In this document: in pieces, positions 37,939-49,300 of the stretch
Layout of the letters: each line of letters starts with the position of its first letter
How positions within the stretch are numbered: the first letter of the stretch is position 1
Assembly (NCBI GenBank): GCA_019925105.1
Contig: JAHGAU010000020.1
Location: 124,001 to 188,000, forward strand
Length of the DNA stretch: 64,000 nucleotides
Source: Niebla homalea
Lineage: Eukaryota; Ascomycota; Lecanoromycetes; Lecanorales; Ramalinaceae
Direction: 5' to 3'
Program-made: the position numbers and the translations under genes
The notes under the pieces: model-generated
Told to the model about the DNA's origin: nothing
The model's input: the letters and a program-made list of their open reading frames with translations, nothing else
The model's database searches: none

Positions 37939-38478
37939 TTTGGGGTGTCCGAGAAGCTTGGCAAAAAAAAAAAACGCACCTCTCACGAGATTTTATTAGC
38001 CACCACCATACACATTTACTGAAGCCTTGCGTAACGTTTATTACTGTACGTATTACTTAAATATCGCATTAATAAGTCGATTTATGGTCTTACCGAGTTA
38101 AAGGCCACCTATTAACGGATTTTAAAGTAGTTTACCGTAAGATTAACTCCTCTATTACTATAAGTATAATGCTCGTCTTTTACTTTATAATTATTAAAAG
38201 CCATCCGCCTTTATTAATAAAATGTATATTTATTAAGTTATAGCTTATAAATAAGAAAACGTATATAACAATATAAATTAATAAAGTTACTTTAATAATC
38301 TTAAAAAGGGCCCTTTTTATAGTTTTATCTTATAGCCTTAAGGATATTACTTAAATATTAACGTTATTACCCTTTAGTTCTTTTTTAAATTAACTTTATT
38401 AATAACTTTAAGAAAAATAAGATATTAAGTTATCCCCTAATAAATTATTAATTATCTTAAAAAAATAAAGGATAAACC

Positions 38479-38483
38479 GTAAA
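38479..38483. repeat. 5-bp target duplication (left) of solo LTR
   Basis: GTAAA, repeated at 38,647-38,651. The empty site is seen in the repeat copy at about 30,046-30,055. Confidence 0.8.
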
Positions 38484-38646
38484 TGTCAGGGAACTGATCT
38501 ATAAGGTCGAGCTATGAACGGAATAATAGCTATGGTGGTGTCTATGGTATAGGATGCACCCACCATATAAGTGTGGGTGCCAAGGAGCTACTACTCATGG
38601 GGCAAGTAGGCCGAGCCTGGGAGCAAGGCCTGCTGGAAGCATCACA
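38484..38646. mobile_element. 163-bp solo LTR with TG...CA ends, little RIP
   Basis: Starts TGTCAGGGAACTGATC and ends GGAAGCATCACA, flanked by GTAAA on both sides. It contains an inverted CACCCAC/GTGGGTG pair around ATATAAG, which could be a promoter. CA and TG dinucleotides are common, unlike the host repeat, so it probably arrived after the host was mutated. The paralogous repeat at 29,575-30,498 lacks it, which confirms the insertion. Family unknown; orientation not determined. Confidence 0.8.
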
Positions 38647-38651
38647 GTAAA
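38647..38651. repeat. 5-bp target duplication (right) of solo LTR
   Basis: GTAAA, matching 38,479-38,483. Confidence 0.8.
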
Positions 38652-39111
38652 CAAGGTTAATGAATCGGCCCTTAAAGCCCCTTTTTACGGATTATATAAT
38701 AAGCGGACATAATTATTATTTTATTTATTAATTAATCTTTATTAATAAGTTACTTTTAAAAGCTTAAAGTTATTAATAAACTAATTCTATTAATATCCTT
38801 ATAATAATGTTCTTATAATATTAATTCAATATATAAATAATTAATAATTTATAACCCTATTAATAAATTAATTCGTTATTACGTAAATATTAATTCAAAG
38901 GAAACGTAATCAATTTTATTAATATATATAAAAAACGGATACTTATTTTATATATTTATTAAAAAAGGTTATTATAATAAAAATAAACTCTAATCATATT
39001 TTATTAATAAGTTTTTACTTTAATATAACGTTTACACCTTTATTAATAATATAATCTATATAAACAACGTTAATATTTACATTTCTTTCCGGATTGAAGA
39101 AATTATTAAAG

Positions 39112-39444
39112 TGTTAACAGCTAGCGCCATCTTTGCGCCGGCGCCACAGTGGTGCGCTATATTGCTGCGCCAAGGTTAGCCGTTAAGCCTTAATAAAAAG
39201 CCTTAATAGCGGCCTTAATATGCGTTATTTATAAGCCGTAGCTTAACCGGCATAAAGCGGGGTAGCTATTACCTTTATTTTAAGTAAAAACTATACCTTA
39301 ATTTTTTCTAAATTCCTTAAGAATTAATCTTATTATTAATTTACTTATGAAAGTAATATTTAAGTATTTAAATTATAACGTTATATCTTTTATATTTACT
39401 TTTATTAATCCCGCCGGCGTACCGTTAACGGAGTTAATTTAATA
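39112..39444 (+). repeat. 333-bp LTR of the Ty3/gypsy family (5' LTR)
   Basis: Starts TGTTAACAGCTAGCGCC and ends TTTAATA (ancestral TCTAACA). It is followed directly by the gypsy gag-pol region. The first ~80 bp are the least mutated of the three copies and keep the GCGCCGGCGCC block. It interrupts the repeat at 37,939-39,111. Confidence 0.85.
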
Positions 39445-40745
39445 TTTTAATTCTTCTTTTTTATTAAGGAGAAAGCCCGACGTTACCGTTATAATAAATA
39501 TTTAATTAACTTAATAAATTTTAAAATAAAAAAGTAATATTTATTTTTAATTAAAAACCTTTTTATTATAATTAAATAAATTATAACGGCAGAATACCGT
39601 TATAATATTACAGCTTAATAAGCTTAATTTCTAGAATTATAATTTAAAGTTAATTAACTTAAGGCCGAAAATTATATTTATTAAAAGTATATATTTAATT
39701 ATATTAATACGTAATATAAAGATTTACGTTTTAAGATTATTTTCCGTATTAACTTTATTACGGAACTTTATATTAACGGCGTACCGCTAACGGCTTTTAT
39801 TTTATTTTATAGAAGTAAATCTTTTTATCCGGAAAAGCTTAAATTATATTAAAATAAATTTAAAAATAAATATTAAATATAGTTTATTAATTTAAAGAAA
39901 TAATTTATACTTTATCTTAAATATTTCCTTATTAAGAGAAAAAAGGTAGTTTTTTATTTAAAATCTATTTTTCATAAAATTTTTAACTTATTAAATAAAG
40001 AAATTAATAGAATAAATTATTAAAAGTTTAAAAATAATTTCTTAAACTTAATAATTAATCCGGAAAACCGTTAAATTTTTTATTATAAACGTTTTAAAAA
40101 TATTAAATAACGCTTTAATGAAAAGGTAATATAATTCTATAATACTTTAAAAATTATAAAAAAAGACTTATTATTATTATTAAATAAATTTTATATTTAT
40201 ATATTTTTTATAAAATTTTTACCGGAGTTTAAAATTAAAATTATTATAATTAATAAAATATTAAAAACCCGGGACAATATTATAACGGCAATAATTATAT
40301 AAAAAAATAACTTAAAACGTATTATTAATAGTAATTAAAAAGCTAATAAGGGTAAACACCTTAAAAATAGGGTATTTAAACTTAATTCCGACGGCTTAAA
40401 GCCGGTATATACCTTTATTAAAAATAATTCTCGCGGTTAAAAACGTAAAACTATATTTAAAAACTCCGATATTACCCTTAAAGTAAATAAGAACGTTAAG
40501 TATTATATATATTACGGAAAGGGTTATTATATATCCGATTATTTTACCGTTTTATAAAATAAGGTTTTAATAATAAGCGTAAAATCCTATAAAAAGGATA
40601 ATACGTTAAAAAACGATAAAATTCCGATAATATTTTAAAATCAAAGTTAATAAAAAAAATAATTAAAAATATATCCGGCTTTTATTATTAAGGGTTAAAT
40701 AAGTTTTTAAAATAATCCTTAATTATTAAGTATATTATTTAATAT

Positions 40746-40750
40746 TAAAG
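40746..40750. repeat. 5-bp target duplication (left) of the palindromic insertion
   Basis: TAAAG, repeated at 40,807-40,811. Confidence 0.85.
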
Positions 40751-40806
40751 TGTTATGGCAGTACCTACCCTGGAGCAAGGGCTCCGGGGTAGGTACTGCC
40801 ATAACA
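40751..40806. mobile_element. 56-bp near-perfect palindromic insertion with TG...CA ends
   Basis: The left arm TGTTATGGCAGTACCTACCC is the exact reverse complement of the last 20 bp. The 16-bp centre forms a further GGAGC/GCTCC stem around AAGG, so almost the whole element can fold into one hairpin. TAAAG flanks it on both sides. About 40 bp match the reverse complement of the LTR end of the tandem element at 58,579-60,368. It carries no RIP mutations although the surrounding gypsy DNA is heavily mutated. Confidence 0.9.
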
Positions 40807-40811
40807 TAAAG
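40807..40811. repeat. 5-bp target duplication (right) of the palindromic insertion
   Basis: TAAAG, matching 40,746-40,750. Confidence 0.85.
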
Positions 40812-41489
40812 CTTAAATAAATTTAGTTTTATAAATATATATAGTTTAATAAAACTTATAATTAACCCTTACCGTCTTATTATAGGCGGCTTTTCTTAAT
40901 AATAAATAAATCTTTTATTATAATACTTATTAATTATAATATTATTTAATTAATAATTAAGGATAAAAGAAATAATATAAAATATTCTTTTACGTTATTA
41001 ATTAAGAAGCTTTAAACGTAATCCTCAATTTATTAATTTTATACGCCTTATAAATAATAATCGATTTAATAACGGATAAATAATATTTTAAAATTAATTC
41101 TTATAAGTTATAAATTAAGAATATTAATAATTTCAATTAAAATTCAAAAAAAAAATTAATAAGGTCTTTATAATTATTTACGTAAGTATAATAATAAAGT
41201 ACTTAAAAGTATTATAAATCCCTTAAAGCAATTCAATATATATAAGTATTATAAAAGATTTTATTAACCGGAACGTCTTAAAAGAGTTAAATAAATATAT
41301 AAATATTTTTTTTAATAATATAGTTAATACCCTATTTAAATTAAAATAAGGGGATTACGGTATTAATTTAAATAATAAAAAATTATTATATAATCTTTTA
41401 TATAATTTATCTCGGGTAAAGTTAATAAAGCTTTAACGGTATTTAAAGAATATTATAATTTAAGGTTAAATTTATTACTTAACGTTACT

Positions 41490-41890
41490 TATAATCGTCC
41501 CGATCCTTTTTATATTTAAGAAGGATAACGGCTTTTATTTTTATATTAATTACTGTAAATTAAATACGGTTATAATTAAAATTTAATATTTAATATTTGT
41601 AATTATTAAGATTCTTAATTAATTAAATAACTTTAAACGATTTATTAAGTTAAACCTTAACGATATTTATTATTAATTATAAATTAAGTTTAACGATAAA
41701 TAAAAGACGGCGTTCCGTATATATTATAGTTATTTTAAGTATCTTATTATATTATTTAAGTTAATTAATGCCTTAACGATTTTTTAAGCTTATATTAACC
41801 GTACCTTTATTAATTTTATCGATATAATTTTTATAGTTTATTTAAATAATATTTTAATATTTAATAAGAACCCGGCGGATTATTAACGTT
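41490..41890 (+). pseudogene. Ty3/gypsy reverse transcriptase domain, inactivated
   Basis: The frame (with several stops) reads L-F-I-K-K-D-N-G-F, then Y-C-K-L-N-T-V-I-I-K, then K-T-A-F-R, then L-I-N-A-L-T-I-F, then V-Y-L-N-N-I-L-I-F-N-K. These match the conserved gypsy blocks, with the catalytic Y-L-D-D box changed to Y-L-N-N by two GAT-to-AAT changes. Confidence 0.85.
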
Positions 41891-42671
41891 ATATTTAATA
41901 GGTCCTTAAGTAATTTTATTAATTTTAGCTTTATATTAATCTCGAGAAATATTAATTTAATATTACTTAAGTAAAGTTTTTAAGGTTTATCGTTTCTATT
42001 AAAGGGATTTAAATAAATTAAAAGTATATTGAAATAATTAAAAATTAATTTATCTTAAAAACCTACCGGAAAGTATAAGTCTTTTTAAGCTTTATAAATT
42101 TTTATTGTTATTTTATTTATAAATATTTAAAGATAATTAAGTTTTTAACTAATTTACTTAAAAGTAATAAAAAAAGGAAAAAAGCTAATCCGTTAAAGTA
42201 AAATAATATAATAAATACGGCGTTCCGCCGGCTCTATAAGATATTTATTAACGTATTATTACTCCGTTATTTTAACTTAAAACGGGGGGTATGAATAGGA
42301 ACCGATATATCCAATTTTATTATTGTAAGTATCTTATTTTAATAATTTAAAAAAAGTTATTAATGCTTAATTACGTATTAATCCAGAAAAATAACCTTTA
42401 CCGAATAAGATTATAAAATATATAATTAAAAGCTTTTCGTTATTATTATAACGTTTAAGTAATAACGGTATTATTTAAAAAGGAGTTTTAAAGCTATTTA
42501 AGTATAAAATAATTATAATAACCTCCGGAGGTTTATAAAATAATTAACGTTAAGCCCGCGTTAAATTAAATAAGCCTTAAAACTTATTAATTATAACTTT
42601 AAAATATTTTATCGTTAAAATCAAATAAACCTTATTAATCCTTTATTAAGATATTTAAACTATAAAGGAGT

Positions 42672-43147
42672 TGTTAAGAAAGAGTGTGTGTGATATGTAT
42701 GATTGATTATTTAGCTAGGTAGGTGGCTTTGGATTTGAGTGAGTGCGCGCCAAGACCCCCGCGGAAGCTACCCGCTATGCTCATACATACCGTAAGCCGT
42801 GATGAGAACTGCGTTCTATAACAATATGCCGGCCAAAAAATCAAAAAAGCAACGCCCTCGTTGCATATTATTACCCTTGGTATAGCATTACTTATACCCT
42901 TATCGGTAATAGTTATAATGTATCTAAAGCGTCGAGAATGCTGAAGAAATAAAGAGAACGAATGGTAATAGCGTATAAGGCCGGTGTTAAAATCGCATAT
43001 TATGTTGAAATTGAGAGGTATAAGTTTCTTGATTATCACTATGTATAGAAGTGAGACTATGTGCAGGGCCTATGCCGCTATCCTACTTAAGTTTAGTACG
43101 TCCGCCTTATTTAATCTGATCCGCGTTACGTAATCCTTTAAGTAATG
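42672..43147 (-). repeat. Copia-type LTR, weakly mutated
   Basis: About 476 bp ending on the minus strand with CACACTCTTTCTTAACA (plus strand starts TGTTAAGAAAGAGTGTG). It lies immediately downstream, on the minus strand, of a Copia RT-RNase H region, so it is probably the 3' LTR. It keeps many CA/TG dinucleotides. The open frame at 42,707-43,039 (minus) lies inside this LTR and is not a gene. The inner boundary is approximate. Confidence 0.55.
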
Positions 43148-43165
43148 ATCCTATATATTTGATAT
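43003..43165 (-). repeat. Inverted repeat, left arm (Copia LTR start plus adjacent internal end)
   Basis: Its reverse complement matches 44,727-44,889, including GTAACGCGGATCAGATTA and AGTAGGATAGCGGCATA; most differences are transitions. The two arms bracket the Copia pol fragment. Confidence 0.75.
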
Positions 43166-44735
43166 TCCCCTTTAAACTCCGTATATAGCCCATAAATCAC
43201 ACTTATTAAATAACTCCTTTATAGCCCTAACGTTATATCCTTTTGTATAAGTGGCTCGTTACCGTATTTACTATGTAACTCCTTTACATCCTGAGTCCTA
43301 AGCTCCTTTATATAGTTATTATTTATTACCCGGCTTATTATCAGGTCCGCCGTCAGTAAGCATACGGTCCTTAGACTATCGATTTAATAGTTTTTTAAGG
43401 CTTAATATACGTTTAAATTACATAAAGGTTTTAATAAATAAGGCCTTTATTAATTTATCCGTTACTTACTCCGTAATATAAATATACTTAAGATTAATAA
43501 TGCCGGCAGTAAGTTACTCCCGTAATTAATATAATTAAATACTTATATACTTTATCCTTACGTAATATACCGGGTTCTTTATTAAGGTAATAGCCTTTTA
43601 ATTATTACCGTAAATCGTAATAATAAGTATATATTTAAATTTATTAATCTATATTTATTTTAATAAGTTTTTAAGCTATATAGCTTCTTTAATAGTTTAT
43701 ATTTATCCTATATATTCGGCTTTATAAGTAAATAACGTTATAATTAATTGTTATTTTAAAGATTAATAAATCGGTATATTCTTTATATTAAAGAAATATT
43801 TTAAAGTTAACTTACCGATAAAATCGGCTATAAAATTAGAGTTAATATATCTATTAAAAGCCTTAAACTTACCCTTATATATTAATTAAAAGTATATAAT
43901 AATCCGTAAATAATATATAATTTACTTTATATATAATTAATATTAATAAAACGGATTTACAGAATACCGGCTAATAACCGTTACCGTATAAATTATATCC
44001 GGTTATATATTTAGTATAATATATATTAATAAACTTATAGTTAATTAATATTATTATTTAAACTCCGGTTTCGCTTAATAACCTTTAAATAACGGTTTTA
44101 ATTTAAAATTAACTTATATAAATATATATATTGGGTAAGCTTTTTATTAATCGTAATTTTATATTACCTTCTTAATATAAGCTTTTTAATTAAAATAAAT
44201 TATTTAATTTTATTAATTTTAAATAATAATAATACTTAAATAATAGTTTATTAAACTTAAGTTAAATATACGGAATTCCTTATTAAATATAGCCTTTAAG
44301 TCTTAAATCCCTTACCTAGATAAGTTAATTATTAAGACGTTATTTATATAAATAGTTACGATCGTATTAATTTTAAGGTAAAGGAATACGCAATAATCTA
44401 TATAAATAAATTTAAAGCTTTATATAATTAAAAATTCTTAAAACCGGTTATATTATAACCGTAATAATTACTTTAATTTATATAGGTCCTTTTTAAGCTT
44501 ATAGTAAAGCTTTTTACCGTTTTTACCGGTCTTTTCTTATCCTTTTAACTATTCTATATATATTTCTTCCTCGATAAAACCGTAAAGGAACGTTATTTTA
44601 ACGTTTATTTACTTTAAATCCCAGTTATTAACCGTTATAAAAGTAAAGAAAACCTTATAGTTTATAAGTTTTACTATTAAGGTAAACGTTTTATTATAAT
44701 CGATACCCTCTCGTTATTCGAAATTATTGAATATG
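43166..44735 (-). pseudogene. Ty1/Copia pol fragment (reverse transcriptase to RNase H), inactivated
   Basis: On the minus strand from 44,735 the frame reads R-E-G-I-D-Y-N-K-T-F-T, then V-N-N-W-D-L-K-stop-I-N-V-K-I-T-F-L-Y-G, which are the entry blocks of Copia reverse transcriptase. At about 44,355-44,330 it reads I-Y-I-N-N-V-L-I, the Y-V-D-D box with Asp changed to Asn. Near 43,740-43,670 it reads K-A-E-Y-I, matching the E-A-E-Y-M RNase H block. RIP stops are frequent. The gag, protease and integrase parts are missing upstream, where an inverted LTR fragment begins. Confidence 0.8.
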
Positions 44736-44889
44736 CAGGATCGCCACTTGGGAGATCACGTAACGCGGATCAGATTAGATAAGGCGGACGTATTAGACCC
44801 AAGTAGGATAGCGGCATAAGCTTTATATATAGTCTTACTTCTATATATAATAATAATTAAGCAACTTACATTTCTTAATTTCAATAGGT
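44727..44889 (+). repeat. Inverted repeat, right arm (Copia LTR fragment in opposite orientation)
   Basis: Plus-strand counterpart of 43,003-43,165. It includes the short internal end before the LTR, so it comes from the 3' end of a second, oppositely oriented Copia element. Confidence 0.75.
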
Positions 44890-46239
44890 TATAAGCTTAG
44901 ACTACGTATTTAAGTACTTAAATAACGTCTTTTTAATATTTAATTTGGCTTATAAACGGTAATAAACTTATAGTATAAAATATACCCGTAAATAATACTT
45001 ATACGTAAGTTATATTACTTAGAATTAACCTGGCCAGACGTATAATATTACGGTTATAAATAGAAAAGTTTACTTAATTATTTATATTCTTAAATTAAGA
45101 AAGGAGAATATTTTATTAATAAAAATATATAAACCGTTATTTCTTAACCTTATTAAAGGCCGTAAATGCTTATACGTTAAAGAATTAAGCCAGCATTAAG
45201 TTAATAAAACCAAGACGTAAAGCCCTTAAAGCTAATATATATATATAAAGCCTTAATCGGGGTTTAAGTAAGAAATTTAAGACGTTAAATAAATATTAAA
45301 TATATTATAAACCTTTATTAAGTTTAAAGCCTTAAAAACTATATTAAAATTAAATTTTTTTAAGATTAATTAAAAATAAATTACTTTAATTTAAGTATAT
45401 TACGGCTTAAAATTATTTATTTAAATTTAATTTTAAAAAGTAAATACGGGACGGAATAAATAATTAAAAGTTAACCCTTTTAAAATAAGGATTAATCTTT
45501 AAAAAAAAGGGATTAAGAATTAATTATAGAATTCTTTAATAAGTAATTAAACTTAAAATAAATTTATTTATTACGGATTATAAAGATTAAAGCTTTTAAG
45601 TTAAAATAAAATAATTAAAATAAATTTAAATATTTTAATTATAAAGATTAAGGGCCTTTAAGTAAAAAGGGATAGTAATCTTAAAAATATATATATAACG
45701 TTATAGTATATTATAAAGTTTCGTTTTAACCTTAATTAACATAAAGAATACTTTAATTAATAAGGCTTTATATTATTTATTACTTTAAATTATATAATAA
45801 TCCCGTATAAAATATAATATTTAAACTTTATTATTCGGTAATATCGTTATATATAAAGTACTTTTTTTCCTTTTTATACTTAAAGACTTAAGAAAGGAAA
45901 ACCGTCTTAATTTAATTAATAAAGATTAAATCGAAAATAGGGATTACTTATTATTATAAACGCCGAAGTCTTATGATAACTTCGGTTTAAAAGTATTTAA
46001 GGAACCCTTAATCGACTTATTAAATATTATTATTTTTAAATTAAATATAAACGTTAAAAATTAGATACCGTTATTTAACGTAAATTACTTTTTATCCTTA
46101 AATAATAAGTCTTTAATATATTAAACGTTATTAAACTTAAATATTATTAATAATTATAATATAATTAATATCTTATTAATATTATCTTCCGTATACTTTA
46201 TTAAAAATAACGATTAAGAAAGACTTTATTATAAAAAGG
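44890..46239. other. RIP-degraded repeat DNA, probably retroelement, class unresolved
   Basis: AT-rich, no open frame. I could not align a domain convincingly on either strand. Confidence 0.4.
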
Positions 46240-46380
46240 TTTCAGAAAAGATGGGAAGGAAGGAAAGAGCAAAAGTGATGAAATAGTAGGTGGCAATAGA
46301 GTGCAATTGAAGATGGGCCGCAGCCCTTATATAAGTTGGTAAGGTATAGGTTACTTACTATAGTAATCCGTTATACCCTT
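46240..46380 (-). repeat. LTR-like patch with TATA box
   Basis: Normal composition. On the minus strand TTATATAAGGGCTGCGGCCC is followed by a pyrimidine-rich stretch ending TTTTCTGAAACC. This looks like a retrotransposon promoter/R region. No partner LTR was identified. Confidence 0.35.
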
Positions 46381-49300
46381 TCTTTTTAAAGTATATATAA
46401 ATCGATTCTACCCTTAATTAGCCTTTTTAATGTTTCTATTCCTTTATATATTTATTTATAAATTTAATATCTTTTATACTTTCCCCCTTTTTAATTCCCT
46501 TTATAATAAAATATTATCCTTAATATTATTATATTTTAAATTATATTATATCTATTTATATATATCTTAATTATATATATATTTTTTTATAATATTTTTT
46601 TAATAATCTGAATTATCGTAAATATAAAAGTTAAAAAAGTATTAATATAATATTAGCTTACCTTTACTCCCTTTATAATAAATTTACCGTTTTAATATTA
46701 TATATTATTAATAGGTGCTTTTTATCCTTTAATGCCGTTTATATATATATTTGCTTATTTTTTTTATAGTTTTATTTTTAAATCTTACTTAATAATAATA
46801 AATAAATATATTAAGATTTAATTTTCTTAAGGATAACCCCCCGGTTTTATTATTCTAACTTATTAATAACGGTAATATTAGTACTTTATATTTATTTATT
46901 TTAAGGCTTAAGCTATTTATATTTATATTTTCCTTAAGTATAATATGTTTAATCCGTATAAGGGTATAATACGTTTTACTTTATTTATTAAAAGATTATA
47001 GATACTGCCCTTTATAAGGATAGGACCTTATAATTAATTATTTTTTACCCTACTTCTTTATTTATATATTTTTAATATTTCTTTTAATCCCGTTACTATT
47101 AAATATATCTCAGGTAAGTTCATTATGTAACTTTAAATACGACTTAAAAAGGCTTAATCGTTTAAATAGGTTTTATTTAAATTTTTTTTATAGATTTCAA
47201 TATTTCTTTTTATTAATATATTTAAAATAGCATTATATATAATTATTTAATTTATATTTATTTATTAATACTATTTCTTTATTAATTTATTATATTAATC
47301 TTAAGAAAGTAATTAAAAAGATAATAATTTATTATAATTATTATTACTTATATATTGCTTCTTAAAAAGGTAAAGGAAAAAAAGAAAAAATAAAATAATT
47401 ATTTATTAATTTTTAAATAACTCTCTGATTTTTATATGAATTTTTTTAACGCTTATTATTATATTTAATAATATTTATTGAAAGTATATTCCTTATTATA
47501 ATTTTTAATATTTATTTTTATCTACTTATATACTTTTCCCTTAATTAATTAATATATTAAATACCCTTAAGGCTATATTTACTTATAAATAAAATACATT
47601 TTTATATTCTCTTAACGATTTACGTATAATTATCCTAATACGGGTATTTCTGGAAGGCATACTGAAAAAGGTTTTTTCTGAACGTAATAATATTACTTAT
47701 TATCTTTATTAAGTTCCGTCCTAGCCGGTTCCGTCCGTAAATAAAATATTAATAATAACGTCCGATTATTTACTTACTCTATAATTATGCCGTATAGCCG
47801 TTTACTTTATCCTTCTTATTTATCCGTTTTCCTTACTTTGTTTTATTCTTTTAAATTTCTTTACTTTTTTAATTTACTCAATCTTTAATTCCTTTTATGC
47901 TTTAATTAATTTATCTTAAATTTAATTTAATCTCGTACTTAATTATTGGTTATCCCTTTAAAAGTATATATAAATTTATAACCTTAATATCAATTATTTA
48001 CTTTATATTTATATTAATTTCCTTATAGTCTTTTCGGAATTTTTAATTTAAATTACATTAATTAAAATTACCCCTATCACTTCCTTATATCTTAAAAAAC
48101 GTACCTTAACTATTAATTTTATTAAATTAAATAAATATATCCTTATTATTATTAAAGTTCATTTAAATATTAATTAAATAATTTATTTAAAGTTATATCC
48201 GTCGGTCCTTTTTAACTTTAGTTTATTTTAACTTTCTTACTTTTAAGAGCTTTTTATGGTATATATTTAGGTTTACGCCTTTTATATATATAGAAATATT
48301 TAAGCGTATATTTAATATTAATAAATTAATAACGGTTATTGATTTATTTTTATTAATTATTATCGTATTAAAGGTTTATTAAATAACGTTTATTTAAACT
48401 ATATTTTTAAATATTAACCGGGCGATTATAGTTTTTATTTAGGTATATATAAATTAATTTACTTTTTAATTAATTATCGTTAATTCTTTTTTATAGATTT
48501 TTAATATCGGGATATAATTTAAGTAAATACTTTTTCTTTAATACGTTATATACTATTTAATCCCGATATTAATTGTAAGTTTAATATAAAAGGTTATACG
48601 TACTCTATAATTAATTATAATTTATAATTAATTTAATAGCTATAACCTTAATAAATATTTTTTATTATATTTGTTTCTTTTAATATTCGTTTATTATTAT
48701 TATAACTTACTCTTAAATTTCGGTTATTTAATTCCGTTATTCGTTTACTTCGGCAATCCCCGTTTAATCGTTATTTACCGTCCTTATCCGCTTAGTTAAT
48801 CTAGCCATCTATATCGTTTACTCTTTATTTATTAATTTAAATAATTCCTTTAATTTAAGTAATTTTTTTATTAATACGTTAATCCGGCCTTATTAAAATT
48901 ATAGGACTATCTCGGTTATATAAGCCCGCTTAACATAATAAAGTTTATATAAAATATAGTTTATCCTTTTTAAGGATTAATTCCTTAATTAAGTCTTATA
49001 AATAATCATTTAAGAAAAAATAATATTATTTATTTAACCTAGACTTAATTAAGGATATCTTTAATTTAAGTTTTATTAACTTTAATTTCAGTAAGTTACT
49101 TTTCCCTTTTATATATAAAATAATTGTTAATTAATTCTCCGTTTAAATAATAAGTTTACCCGGTTTTTTTTATTAACTCCCTCTTTTTTTAAGTCCGCTA
49201 TTTATGCTATATACGCGTAATAACCTTTATCCGCGTTTTTATAAGTATTTCTCCCTTAATAAGCTTCTTTTTCTGCCTCGTTTCCGTATATATAATAGCC

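Larger units (their letters stand above)
37939..39111 (+). repeat. Unclassified dispersed repeat, copy 2, with conserved end block
   Basis: Begins TTTGGGGTGTCCGAGAAGCT at 37,939, then a poly-A run and CGCACCTCTC, as in the inverted fragment at 31,698. From 38,019 it aligns with 29,575-30,498. It is interrupted by a 163-bp solo LTR (38,484-38,646) and cut off on the right by the gypsy LTR at 39,112. The conserved end could be a transposon terminus; no transposase motif was recognised. Confidence 0.6.
39445..42671 (+). mobile_element. Ty3/gypsy gag-pol region, RIP-degraded and 3'-truncated
   Basis: Plus-strand internal region after the 5' LTR. A zinc-knuckle box at 40,501-40,542 fits C-X2-C-X4-H-X4-C spacing with Tyr at every ligand position, as expected when TGT and CAC/CAT mutate to TAT/TAC. 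The reverse transcriptase lies at about 41,490-41,890. A 56-bp palindrome has inserted at 40,751. The region ends abruptly at 42,671, where the Copia-type LTR begins; integrase and 3' LTR are missing. Confidence 0.85.

Noticed and set aside
42707..43039. 110-codon minus-strand frame
   Set aside because: Lies within the Copia LTR.
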